A stretch of DNA of 64,000 bases, taken from Prevotella sp. (GTDB lineage Bacteria; Bacteroidota; Bacteroidia; Bacteroidales; Bacteroidaceae). Below the pieces are notes generated by a model. The model was not told the DNA's origin and ran no database searches. It worked only from the letters and a program-made list of their open reading frames with translations. The stretch is taken from contig JAFZSL010000046.1 of assembly GCA_017619375.1 (NCBI GenBank), positions 1 through 64,000 of the forward strand, written 5' to 3'. A program made the position numbers and the translations under genes. This document shows positions 16,380 to 24,747 of this stretch, piece after piece; the first letter of the stretch is position 1; each line of letters starts with the position of its first letter.

Positions 16380-17342
16380 ATGGACATTTCAGTAGTCATC
16401 CCCCTCTTCAACGAGGAAGAGTCCCTCCCCGAACTCAATGCGTGGATATCGCGCGTGATGAACGAACATGCGTTCAGCTACGAAGTCATCTACATCAACG
16501 ACGGTTCCACCGACAAGTCCTGGGACGTGATTGAACAACTCACCAACGAATCGGAGCACGTTCGCGGCATCAAGTTCCGCCGCAACTACGGCAAAAGCCC
16601 CGCCCTCTATTGCGGTTTCAAGGAGGCGCAAGGCGACGTAGTCATCACGATGGACGCCGACCTTCAAGACTCTCCCGACGAGATACCCGAATTGTATCGC
16701 ATGGTGATGGTGGAAGGTTACGACCTGGTGTCGGGCTACAAGCAAAAGCGTTACGACCCCTTGTCGAAAACCATCCCCACGAAATTGTTCAACGCCACGG
16801 TCCGCCGCATCAGCGGCATCAAGAACCTGCATGATTTCAACTGCGGCCTGAAAGCCTACCGGAAGGATGTGGTGAAGAATATCGAGGTGTATGGCGAGAT
16901 GCACCGTTTCATCCCCTACCTGGCAAAGAACGCCGGTTTTGACAAGATTGGCGAGAAGGTTGTTCACCACCAGGCCCGCAAGTACGGGAAGTCTAAATTC
17001 GGTCTCAACCGTTTCGTCAATGGTTACCTCGACCTCCTCACCCTTTGGTTCCTCAGTAGTTTCGGCCGCAAGCCCATGCATGTCTTCGGTTTCCTTGGCA
17101 CCATCGTGTTCATCATCGGTTTCCTCGCGGCAGCCTTCATTGGAGCCGACAAACTCATCGCTCTGAGCCGGGGAATCCCCCAACGCCTGGTGACCGACTC
17201 CCCCTATTTCTACATCTCGCTGACGATGATGATGATAGGCACCCAACTGTTTCTTGCAGGTTTCCTTGGCGACCTCATCAGCCGTTCGTCGAGCACACGC
17301 AACGATTACCAAATAGAGAAAACCATCAGATGCGGAGAATAA
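16380..17342 (+). CDS. Family 2 glycosyltransferase, membrane anchored (GtrB/DPM1-like)
   Basis: A 320-residue inverting glycosyltransferase with two C-terminal membrane helices. The GT-A domain (1-225) opens 'ISVVIPLFNEEESLPEL', has 'YINDGSTDKSW' for nucleotide binding and 'MDADLQDSPDEIP' as the metal-binding block. 'FNCGLKAYRKD' and 'HHQARKYGKSKFG' are hallmarks of the polyisoprenyl-phosphate sugar transferases (GtrB, ArnC, dolichyl-phosphate mannosyltransferase). Helices lie near 235-258 and 275-300. It probably loads a sugar onto undecaprenyl phosphate at the inner membrane for envelope glycan modification; the sugar cannot be read from the sequence. The next gene overlaps its 3' end by 13 bp. 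Confidence 0.85.
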   Translation: MDISVVIPLFNEEESLPELNAWISRVMNEHAFSYEVIYINDGSTDKSWDVIEQLTNESEHVRGIKFRRNYGKSPALYCGFKEAQGDVVITMDADLQDSPDEIPELYRMVMVEGYDLVSGYKQKRYDPLSKTIPTKLFNATVRRISGIKNLHDFNCGLKAYRKDVVKNIEVYGEMHRFIPYLAKNAGFDKIGEKVVHHQARKYGKSKFGLNRFVNGYLDLLTLWFLSSFGRKPMHVFGFLGTIVFIIGFLAAAFIGADKLIALSRGIPQRLVTDSPYFYISLTMMMIGTQLFLAGFLGDLISRSSSTRNDYQIEKTIRCGE

Positions 17343-17803
17343 TCCCATTCATCATCGCGGCATCCTTAGTCACCGCCTGTTCGTCGATAGACTGCCCCCT
17401 CAACAACGTCGTTATGACAAAATACGTGTTGGGCGGCAATGTGGACGTATTGGAAGACTCCTTGTCGGTCAGCATCTTGCGTAGCGACGGAAAAGACAGC
17501 TTGTGGCTCAACCGTCTCACCGAAGCGAAAGACTTCCTGCTGCCCGTCAGTTTTCACGAGCCAGCCGACGTCTTCCTTTTCAAGTTCAAAGGAGAGGACG
17601 TCGACCTTACGGACACGGTAACCATCGAGAAGACCAACACCCCCCATTTCGAATCGGTGGACTGCGGCCCCACCTACTTCCACACCATCAACCATGTGAG
17701 TTGGACCTATCACGCCATCGACTCCATCGTCATCACCAAAGCCCAAGTAAACTATGACACGAGCAAAGGCCATTTACTCCTTTATCTCAAGCGTTACCGT
17801 TAG
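17330..17803 (+). CDS. DUF6452 family lipoprotein
   Basis: A 157-residue small lipoprotein. Residues 1-16 form a lipoprotein signal ending in the lipobox LVTAC, with Cys17 as the acylated residue. The mature part is beta-rich with conserved Cys near residues 22 and 112 ('DCPLNN', 'DCGPTYFH'). I assign it to DUF6452, which usually sits directly before a DUF6048 gene, as here. It overlaps the end of the GT2 gene by 13 bp and the start of the DUF6048 gene by 50 bp, so translation of the three is likely coupled. Function unknown. Confidence 0.65.
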   Translation: MRRIIPFIIAASLVTACSSIDCPLNNVVMTKYVLGGNVDVLEDSLSVSILRSDGKDSLWLNRLTEAKDFLLPVSFHEPADVFLFKFKGEDVDLTDTVTIEKTNTPHFESVDCGPTYFHTINHVSWTYHAIDSIVITKAQVNYDTSKGHLLLYLKRYR

Positions 17804-18440
17804 CCTGTTGATGGCATTGCCAACGCACGCGCAAGAACCACTCTCCCTTGAGAAGGAGACAGGCGACAGCGTACCCTTGCTCAAAGGCTTCGCCGTTTCC
17901 TTGGACCTGGTCGGCCCTATCCAGCGCATGGTGAGCGACTACGGGCAGTTCGAGGCCGCTCTTCGCGTCAACCTTCGCGACCGTTATTTCCCCATCGTAG
18001 AAGTCGGTCTTGGCAACGCCAAGCACAACGACGTGGTGACGCAAATCTCCTACAAGTCGACAGCGCCATATTTCCGTTTAGGCATGGACTACAACCTGCT
18101 GAAAGACAAGCACGACGTCTACCGCGTCTATGGCGGTGGCCGCTATGCCCTGTCCTATTTCAAGTATGACTTCGCCCACCCAGGCGTCAAAGACCCGATA
18201 TGGGAAACAGAAGCCCCCCTTGACACCAAAGGCGCCAAGGCCCATTACCACTGGTTGGAGCTGTCCATCGGCGTGGATGCCAAGATATGGGGTCCCTTCC
18301 ACATGGGTTGGAGTGTCAGATACCGCAGGCGCCTCATCTATGATTCCGGACCATCAGGCAACGCATGGTATGTGCCAGGCTACGGTGAAAGCGGCAAGAC
18401 CCGCCTTGGTGGCACATTCAACGTCGGCATCGACCTTTAA
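17754..18440 (+). CDS. DUF6048 family outer-membrane beta-barrel-like protein
   Basis: A 228-residue protein with signal peptide 1-26 ending at 'THA'. The mature region alternates aromatic and glycine-rich strands ('YFPIVEVGLG', 'YRVYGGGRYALSY', 'FHMGWSVRYRRRL') and finishes 'TFNVGIDL', a pattern expected of a small outer-membrane barrel. It fits DUF6048. The start lies 50 bp inside the DUF6452 gene; a later start would remove the signal peptide, so the long overlap seems real. The ApbE gene follows after 12 bp. Confidence 0.65.
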   Translation: MTRAKAIYSFISSVTVSLLMALPTHAQEPLSLEKETGDSVPLLKGFAVSLDLVGPIQRMVSDYGQFEAALRVNLRDRYFPIVEVGLGNAKHNDVVTQISYKSTAPYFRLGMDYNLLKDKHDVYRVYGGGRYALSYFKYDFAHPGVKDPIWETEAPLDTKGAKAHYHWLELSIGVDAKIWGPFHMGWSVRYRRRLIYDSGPSGNAWYVPGYGESGKTRLGGTFNVGIDL

Positions 18441-18452
18441 CCCTTTGTTCTT

Positions 18453-19478
18453 ATGAAAAAAAGCAAACACCTCATCTGGCAACTCCCATTTCTCGCCTTT
18501 TTGGTGGTGGGCACGGTATTCATCATCATGCAGCAACGAGACATGCCCTACCGCACCACCTCCGGCCCCATCTTCGGAACAGAATACCACATTACTTACC
18601 AGTACGACAACGATCTGCAAAAGGAGATCATGGACGAACTGGAAAAGGTAGACCAATCGCTCTCCCCATTCAACCCCAATTCAATCATCACCAAGGTCAA
18701 CGAGAACCAGCCTGTGAAGGTGAACGAGATGTTCACCGATGTGTTCAACCTTTCACGCAAGGTGTCCGAGGCGACCGATGGTGCTTTCGACATCACCGTC
18801 GCACCACTTGTGAACCTCTGGGGGTTCGGCTTCAAGGAAGGCGCCACCCCCGACCGTCACAGCATCGACAGCCTTCTGCAAATCATCGGTTATGAGAAAG
18901 TGACGCTCGGCTCCGACCATCAAGTGAGGAAGAGCGACCCGCGGGTGACCCTCGACTGCAGCGCCATAGCAAAAGGCTACGGCTGCGACGTGGTGGCTTC
19001 GGTATTCCGCCGCCACGACGTGGCCAACTACATGGTGGAGATAGGTGGCGAGATTGTGACGAAAGGCGTGAACGAGAAACGTTTACCCTGGCGCATCGGT
19101 GTCAACCGCCCCACCGACGACCCACTCCAACAGTCACAAGAGTTGCAGACCGTGCTCAACGTCACCGACATGGCGATGGCCACCAGCGGCAACTACCGCA
19201 ATTTCTATTACAAAGATGGGAAGAAATACGCCCACACCATCGACCCGAAGACAGGGCGCCCGGTGCAGCACAGTCTATTGTCGGCCACCGTCCTAACCCG
19301 TGACTGCGCCACTGCAGATGCCTATGCCACCTCGTTCATGGTGATGGGAATGGAGCGCGCCCAAGGCGTGTTGGAGAAACATCCCGAATTGATGGCCTAC
19401 TTCATCTATGCAGGAGCCAACGGCAATATGGAAGTGTGGTACTCCCCCTCCCTAAGGGACAAAATCGTGGATGACTGA
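18453..19478 (+). CDS. apbE: FAD:protein FMN transferase (ApbE)
   Basis: A 341-residue membrane-anchored ApbE. The family covalently attaches FMN from FAD to Thr/Ser in proteins such as NqrB, NqrC and Rnf subunits on the periplasmic side. Residues 8-26 form an uncleaved or lipoprotein-like hydrophobic anchor. Family blocks are visible: 'GTEYHITY', 'DQSLSPFNPNS', 'LDCSAIAKGYGCD', 'VEIGGEI', 'ATSGNYRNF', 'HTIDPKTGRPV' and 'TADAYATSFMVMG' (metal site). The stop codon overlaps the start of the Crp-type regulator by one base, so the two are translationally coupled. No flavoprotein target gene is in the window. Confidence 0.92.
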   Translation: MKKSKHLIWQLPFLAFLVVGTVFIIMQQRDMPYRTTSGPIFGTEYHITYQYDNDLQKEIMDELEKVDQSLSPFNPNSIITKVNENQPVKVNEMFTDVFNLSRKVSEATDGAFDITVAPLVNLWGFGFKEGATPDRHSIDSLLQIIGYEKVTLGSDHQVRKSDPRVTLDCSAIAKGYGCDVVASVFRRHDVANYMVEIGGEIVTKGVNEKRLPWRIGVNRPTDDPLQQSQELQTVLNVTDMAMATSGNYRNFYYKDGKKYAHTIDPKTGRPVQHSLLSATVLTRDCATADAYATSFMVMGMERAQGVLEKHPELMAYFIYAGANGNMEVWYSPSLRDKIVDD

Positions 19479-20176
19479 TGGACATCGCCGGCCTCAACAT
19501 GTATGACACCTTGCTCCGGCTTCCCTTGTTCCAAGGCATGGGACAGGAGGACCTGGCCAAAGTCGTGGGACACACGAGGTTTGAATTCTCACGCTACAAG
19601 CACCATGACATTCTCTTTGAAGAGGGAGAGCCATGCCGCGGCTTGACGTTCCTCACCAAGGGTAGAATCACCACCATCCGCACCTCCGACAACCGTCAAC
19701 TGGAAGTCAGGGAACAAGTTTCCGCCCCCGCCCTTCTCCAACCAGAAAGTCTTTTTGGACTGACTCAGAGACACAGTATGACCATCATCGCCCAATCAGA
19801 ACACTGCGACACCCTTACCATCAGCAAGGATGAGGTCAACCGGCTTCTCGGCACTTTTGAACTATTCCGCACCAGCCTGCTCAACATCATCAGCACGCAA
19901 GCCCAGCGCCGCTCTCATCTCCTATGGCGCTCCCACCCCCACACCATCAGAGAGAAAATCATACGCTTCATCAGCGACCATTGCCAACATCCAGCAGGGG
20001 AGAAAGTCATCCGCATAAGGATGCAATCGCTCGCCACGGAGATAGGCGAGAGCCGCCTGAACGTGTCGAGAGCTCTGCACGCCATGGAAGCAGAAAACCT
20101 TTTATCGACAAGTAGGGAACACGTGCACATCCTTCGCTTGGAAGACTTGTTTGGAAATACCATTTTAAATCGTTAA
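19478..20176 (+). CDS. Crp/Fnr family transcriptional regulator
   Basis: A 232-residue regulator with an N-terminal cyclic-nucleotide-binding-like beta barrel (about 12-125: 'HDILFEEGEPCRGLTFLTKGRI') and a C-terminal winged helix (about 155-225: 'MQSLATEIGESRLNVSRALHAMEAENLL', where the recognition helix carries S-R-L-N-V-S-R). There is no N-terminal cysteine cluster, so it is not an FNR-type oxygen sensor. The effector is unknown; Bacteroidetes members of this shape often respond to redox or heme signals. It is the last gene of the run and is coupled to apbE. Confidence 0.85.
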   Translation: MDIAGLNMYDTLLRLPLFQGMGQEDLAKVVGHTRFEFSRYKHHDILFEEGEPCRGLTFLTKGRITTIRTSDNRQLEVREQVSAPALLQPESLFGLTQRHSMTIIAQSEHCDTLTISKDEVNRLLGTFELFRTSLLNIISTQAQRRSHLLWRSHPHTIREKIIRFISDHCQHPAGEKVIRIRMQSLATEIGESRLNVSRALHAMEAENLLSTSREHVHILRLEDLFGNTILNR

Positions 20177-20232
20177 AATAAAAGAATAAGGCGAACGAAA
20201 CCCCATGCAAAAGATAATCTTTGTTTAATTAT

Positions 20233-20263
20233 TTTGCATATTGACGGGATTTCATTACTTTTG
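20233..20263 (+). promoter_or_regulatory. Promoter for the M3 peptidase run
   Basis: TTTG (20233-20236) and TACTTTTG (20256-20263) are 19 nt apart, and the start codon at 20281 is 17 nt after the -7 box. Confidence 0.82.
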
Positions 20264-20280
20264 CATAAAAATATCCAACA

Positions 20281-22368
20281 ATGGCAGAAACAAACATGGA
20301 GAGCAACAATCGAGAGAATCCCTTTTTCGTTCCTTACGACACCCCCCACCACACCATCCCCTTCGACCGCATCACCTTGAAAGACATAGAAGAAGCTTTC
20401 ATCGAAGGCATACGCCGCGACAAGGAACAGATGGAGAAGACCATCAACAATCCAGAAAAGCCCACATTTGAGAACACCATCCTCAACATAGACGACGACC
20501 CCTTTTATTACGGCTTGCTCGACCGCGTTTCCAACGCGTTTTTCAACTTGTTGAGTGCAGAGACCAACGACGAGATGGACGCCCTCGCTCAAAAAATAGA
20601 ACCTCTTCTCACGCAGCACCACAACGACATGCTGCTCAACTCCCAACTATTCGAGCGCATCAAAGCCGTCCATCGCCATCACCGTCGCCTCACCCCAGAA
20701 GAGAAACGTTTGCTCGACAACATCTACGAGAGTTTCTGCCGCAACGGAGCCTTGCTTGATGACGAAGGCAAGAGCCGTCTCCGCCAGATGAACGAAGAGG
20801 CGAGCATGCTGTCGCTTCAATTCTCACAGAACCTCCTCAACGAACGAAAGGCCTACATACTTCATCTCACCAACGAAACCGACCTCGACGGCCTGCCCGA
20901 CCGTGTGCGGGAAGCCGCCGCCCAGGAGGCCAAGGAAAAAGGTTTGGAAGGCTGGGTGTTCACACTGGACTCCCCCAGTTTGGGTCCGTTTATGAAATAC
21001 TCCAACCGCCGTGACCTCCGCAAGCAGCTTTACTTTGCGAGCAACACGTTATGCACCCATGAGACCCCCACCAACAACGTGGACATCTGCAAGCGACTTA
21101 TCACCCTCCGTGGTGAATCAGCTCGCTTACTCGGTTTCAAGTCGTTTGCCAACTACATCATGAAGCACCGCATGGCCACCAACACCCGCAACGTCTACCG
21201 TCTCTTCGACCAACTGATAGACGCCTACAAGCCTACGGCGCTCAAGGAAGTCGCCGAGATAGCCAAGACCGCCCGGAAAAGCGAGGGACGGTCGTTCACG
21301 ATGGAACCATGGGACCTAAGCCACTACTCCTATAAATTGAAGATGTCGAAATATGACATCGATTCCGAAATGGTACGTCCCTATTTCGAATTGTCACGTG
21401 TTATCGAAGGTGTTTTCGGCCTTGCCAACCGCCTTTACGGCATCACATTCAAGGAGAACAAATCCATCCCCGTGTACCATCCCGACGTGAAGGCCTACGA
21501 GGTGTTCGACAAGGATGGCAGCTATCTTGCCGTGTTCTATGCCGACTTCCACCCTCGCAAGGGCAAGCGCGGTGGAGCATGGATGACCAGTTACCAAGGC
21601 CAATTCATCAACAGAAAAGGCGAAAATGTCCGTCCCCACGTGAGCGTGGTGATGAACCTGACGAAACCCACTGACAGCAAACCCTCCCTGTTGAGCCTCG
21701 GAGAAGTGGAAACCTTCCTTCATGAATTCGGCCATTCCCTTCATGGCATGTTTGCCAACACACGCTTTGAAAGCATGTCAGGCACCAATGTATGGTGGGA
21801 CTTTGTGGAGCTTCCCTCCCAGTTCATGGAGAACTACTCCATAGAGAAAGAGTTTCTCCGCACGTTCGCATTCCATTATGAGACCGGCGAGCCCCTTCCC
21901 GACGAACTCATCAACCGCATCGTACGCAGTCGTAATTTCATGGTGGCTTACGGTTGTCTTCGCCAAGTGAGTTTCGGACTTTTGGACATGGCCTACTACA
22001 CCCTGCGCGAGCCTTTCACCGACGACCTCATGGCATTCGAGAAGAAAGCATGGGAGAAAGCGTTGGTGTTCAAGCAACAACCAGGCACCTGCATGACCGT
22101 GCAATTCTCCCACATCATGGCAGGCGGCTATGCTGCCGGTTACTACAGTTACAAATGGGCGGAAGTGTTGGAAGCCGACGCCTTCAGCGTCTTCAAGAAA
22201 AACGGCATATTCGACCCCTCCACCGCGCAACGTTTCCGCGACTGCATCCTTTCACGCGGCGGTACCGAGCATCCCATGACGCTCTACAAGCAATTCAAGG
22301 GAAGCGAACCCACCATCGACGCCCTTCTCCGTCGCAACGGCATCAGGAGGAGGAAGAAAAAGGAATAA
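20281..22368 (+). CDS. M3 family metallopeptidase (oligopeptidase A / peptidyl-dipeptidase type)
   Basis: A 695-residue cytoplasmic zinc oligopeptidase that cleaves short peptides. No signal peptide is present. The catalytic motif 'FLHEFGHSLHGMF' places zinc ligands His481 and His485 and catalytic Glu482; the third ligand is in 'DFVELPSQFMENY' about 25 residues on. The helical N-terminal half and the conserved 'GGAWMTSY' and 'FSHIMAGGYAAGYYSY' blocks match the oligopeptidase A/Dcp group. Its last base overlaps the start of the deaminase gene. Confidence 0.92.
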   Translation: MAETNMESNNRENPFFVPYDTPHHTIPFDRITLKDIEEAFIEGIRRDKEQMEKTINNPEKPTFENTILNIDDDPFYYGLLDRVSNAFFNLLSAETNDEMDALAQKIEPLLTQHHNDMLLNSQLFERIKAVHRHHRRLTPEEKRLLDNIYESFCRNGALLDDEGKSRLRQMNEEASMLSLQFSQNLLNERKAYILHLTNETDLDGLPDRVREAAAQEAKEKGLEGWVFTLDSPSLGPFMKYSNRRDLRKQLYFASNTLCTHETPTNNVDICKRLITLRGESARLLGFKSFANYIMKHRMATNTRNVYRLFDQLIDAYKPTALKEVAEIAKTARKSEGRSFTMEPWDLSHYSYKLKMSKYDIDSEMVRPYFELSRVIEGVFGLANRLYGITFKENKSIPVYHPDVKAYEVFDKDGSYLAVFYADFHPRKGKRGGAWMTSYQGQFINRKGENVRPHVSVVMNLTKPTDSKPSLLSLGEVETFLHEFGHSLHGMFANTRFESMSGTNVWWDFVELPSQFMENYSIEKEFLRTFAFHYETGEPLPDELINRIVRSRNFMVAYGCLRQVSFGLLDMAYYTLREPFTDDLMAFEKKAWEKALVFKQQPGTCMTVQFSHIMAGGYAAGYYSYKWAEVLEADAFSVFKKNGIFDPSTAQRFRDCILSRGGTEHPMTLYKQFKGSEPTIDALLRRNGIRRRKKKE

Positions 22369-22841
22369 TGCAAGACACTCACCGCACAACCATTGAAGAA
22401 ATGACCAAAGAAGAGAAACAGCACCAACTCGACCTGCGCTACCTCCGCATGGCCCGCATCTGGTCTGAAAACAGCTATTGTGTCCGTCGTCAGGTAGGCG
22501 CATTGGTGGTGAAAGACAAGATGGTGATCAGCGACGGCTACAACGGCACTCCCAGCGGTTTCGAGAACGTGTGCGAGGACGACCAGAACGTGACCAAGCC
22601 ATACGTATTGCATGCGGAGGCCAACGCCATCACAAAACTGGCCCGCAGCAACAATAACAGTGAAGGCTCCACGCTCTACGTCACAGCCTCCCCTTGCCTG
22701 GAATGTGCCAAACTCATCATCCAAGCCGGCATCAAACGTGTGGTCTATGGAGAGGAATACCGTCTTTCAGACGGTCTGGACCTTTTGCGCCGTGCAAACA
22801 TTGAAGTTAAATACATCAACATAAAAGAGAATGAATCTTAA
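22368..22841 (+). CDS. Deoxycytidylate deaminase family (ComEB-like)
   Basis: A 157-residue zinc deaminase converting dCMP to dUMP, feeding thymidylate synthesis. Motifs: 'VRRQVGALVVKDKMVISDGYNGTPSGFENVC' for nucleotide binding (split here only by reading, residues about 39-69), 'LHAEANAI' with the zinc His and catalytic Glu, and 'ASPCLECAKLI' with the two zinc cysteines. The start at 22368 overlaps the M3 stop codon by one base; a Met at 22401 is an alternative that matches the usual family N-terminus. The 3' end overlaps the S41 protease by 11 bp. Confidence 0.9.
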   Translation: MQDTHRTTIEEMTKEEKQHQLDLRYLRMARIWSENSYCVRRQVGALVVKDKMVISDGYNGTPSGFENVCEDDQNVTKPYVLHAEANAITKLARSNNNSEGSTLYVTASPCLECAKLIIQAGIKRVVYGEEYRLSDGLDLLRRANIEVKYINIKENES

Positions 22842-24450
22842 CAAATCAAGCCACTTCATGCCCTTGGCACTTGCAGGATGCGTGGTGCTAGGCATTCTCA
22901 TCGGCACCTTTTTCTCCTACCATTTCTCTGGCAACCGCCTGAGCATCATCAGTTCAGGCAGCAACCGCCTTAACGATTTGCTGCACCTCATCGACAACCA
23001 ATATGTCGACAGCGTGAACATGGATAAATTGGTGGAGGATGCCATGCCCCAAATTCTCAGCGAACTGGACCCGCACTCGGTATACATCAGCGCGAAGGAT
23101 GTGCAGTCAGCCCAGGATGAGTTACAAGGTTCTTTTTCCGGCGTTGGCATTGAATTTGTCATCCGCAAGGACACCATCCATGTGCAAAACGTGATTGCCG
23201 GCGGCCCGGCCGAGAATGCCGGCCTGATAGCCGGCGACAAAATCATCAGCGTGGATGGCAAGCCTTTCGTTGGCGAGGAAGTGACCAACGAAGAAGCCAT
23301 GCGTCGCCTTAAAGGTCCTCGTGGCACGAAGGTGAAGATCGGTGTGGTCCGCAGCCATCAAAGCAAGCCGAAATATTTCACGGTCACCCGCGACAACATC
23401 ACGACGAGAAGCATCAGTTGCACCTACATGCTTGACAAGAACACAGGCTATATCCGCATCAAGAATTTCGGGGAGACTACCTATCAAGAGTTGGTCAACT
23501 CCTTGAGTCTCCTGTCACAAGAAGGCTTTAAAAACCTGGTAATCGACCTTCGTGACAATTCCGGCGGCTACATGCAGACAGCCGTAGAAATAGCAGACGA
23601 ATTCCTTCCCAAGGGACGGCTCATCGTCTATACTGAAGGGCGCAAGCAACCCCGCCAAAACTACTACAGCAGCGGCCACGGTTCTTTCCAGGACATCCCC
23701 CTTGTGATACTCATCAACGAAGGTTCCGCCTCAGCTTCGGAAATCCTTGCCGGCGCCATCCAAGACAACGACCGCGGCACGGTGATCGGGCGTCGCTCTT
23801 TCGGCAAGGGCCTTGTCCAACAGCAAATCGGCCTTCGTGACGGCAGCATGGTTCGTCTGACCATCGCCCGCTACTACTCCCCGTCGGGCCGCTGCATACA
23901 GAAACATTATGAAACGGGCAAAGACAAGGAGTATGAGGAAGACCTTCTCACACGTTACAACCGTGGTGAATATTTCTCCCTTGACAGCATCAAGCACACC
24001 GGTCCCGAATTCCACACCCGCTTAGGCCGTACGGTATATGGCGGCGGCGGCATCACTCCCGACCTCTTCATCCCCGAAGACACCACAGGCATCACATCCT
24101 ACTACAAAGAAGCAGCGATGAGCGGCCTCATCCTTCAATTCGCCTTCGAGTACACCGATGAGCACCGAGACGAATTGAAGACCAAGAAGACGAGCAGCGA
24201 ACTGTTGGCTTTTTTGAAACGCCAGAACCTGTTGGAGAAATTTGCCTCTTATGGTGAGAAGAATGGTCTTCAGCGCCGCAACCTGATGCTCCAGAAGTCT
24301 CAAAACCTTTTTGAGAAATACATATTCAGCCGCATCATCTACAACATGCTCGACGAAGAAGCCTGGATGGAGTATCTTAATGCAGACGACCCCGCCATCC
24401 GCACCACCCTGGACGTATTCAAGAAAAATGCAGCTTTTCCCCAGAAATGA
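22831..24450 (+). CDS. S41 C-terminal processing protease (CtpA/Prc type)
   Basis: A 539-residue periplasmic serine protease anchored by one N-terminal helix (about 10-29). A PDZ domain lies at about 95-185 ('GGPAENAGLIAGDKIISVDG'). The S41 catalytic core follows: 'VIDLRDNSGGYMQTAVEIADEF', the serine motif 'NEGSASASEILAGAI' and the lysine in 'GRRSFGKGLVQ', forming the Ser-Lys dyad. The C-terminal 120 residues are helical. It probably trims or degrades envelope proteins with exposed C-termini. Its stop codon abuts the stop codon of the converging DUF721 gene with no base between. Confidence 0.92.
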   Translation: MNLNKSSHFMPLALAGCVVLGILIGTFFSYHFSGNRLSIISSGSNRLNDLLHLIDNQYVDSVNMDKLVEDAMPQILSELDPHSVYISAKDVQSAQDELQGSFSGVGIEFVIRKDTIHVQNVIAGGPAENAGLIAGDKIISVDGKPFVGEEVTNEEAMRRLKGPRGTKVKIGVVRSHQSKPKYFTVTRDNITTRSISCTYMLDKNTGYIRIKNFGETTYQELVNSLSLLSQEGFKNLVIDLRDNSGGYMQTAVEIADEFLPKGRLIVYTEGRKQPRQNYYSSGHGSFQDIPLVILINEGSASASEILAGAIQDNDRGTVIGRRSFGKGLVQQQIGLRDGSMVRLTIARYYSPSGRCIQKHYETGKDKEYEEDLLTRYNRGEYFSLDSIKHTGPEFHTRLGRTVYGGGGITPDLFIPEDTTGITSYYKEAAMSGLILQFAFEYTDEHRDELKTKKTSSELLAFLKRQNLLEKFASYGEKNGLQRRNLMLQKSQNLFEKYIFSRIIYNMLDEEAWMEYLNADDPAIRTTLDVFKKNAAFPQK

Positions 24451-24741
24451 TCAAAAGAACATGACATCGGTCACGACCCGCACACCCACATGGTTGTTGA
24501 GTCTTTCCACGATGTCATTCCGCCTCATCAGCAATTCGGCCCGCAAGGCCGAATTGTTGATTTCCACATGCAGCGTTTGATTGGACACATAAACCTTTCC
24601 CGTGTTTTGCACCACCACGTCGTCCATCACCTCATCCCACGCCGATATCAACCTCCTTTGCATCAAAGGTGTTTCCAATCCACTATTCCTGAGAAAGGCA
24701 GGAAGGAGGTTGCCGAGTTTTTTCACATCGCGTTTGAACAT
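24451..24741 (-). CDS. DUF721 (DciA-like) protein
   Basis: A 96-residue protein of the DUF721 family, related to DciA, which loads the replicative helicase in bacteria without DnaC. The fold pattern is a helix ('KKLGNLLPAFLRNSGL'), then 'RRLISAWDEVMDDVVVQNT' and KH-like strands ('LHVEINNSALRAELLMRRNDIVERLN'). It lies 6 bp after recF on the same strand, a pairing known from other Bacteroidetes and consistent with a replication role. Its stop codon (TCA on the plus strand at 24451-24453) directly touches that of the S41 gene. Confidence 0.8.
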   Translation of the reverse strand: MFKRDVKKLGNLLPAFLRNSGLETPLMQRRLISAWDEVMDDVVVQNTGKVYVSNQTLHVEINNSALRAELLMRRNDIVERLNNHVGVRVVTDVMFF

Positions 24742-24747
24742 ATCTTG

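Noticed and set aside
16389..17348. 319-codon minus-strand frame opposite the GT2 gene
   Set aside because: It is an antisense shadow of a gene with clear GT2 motifs; its translation shows no domain and is rich in His and Val as expected from antisense reading.
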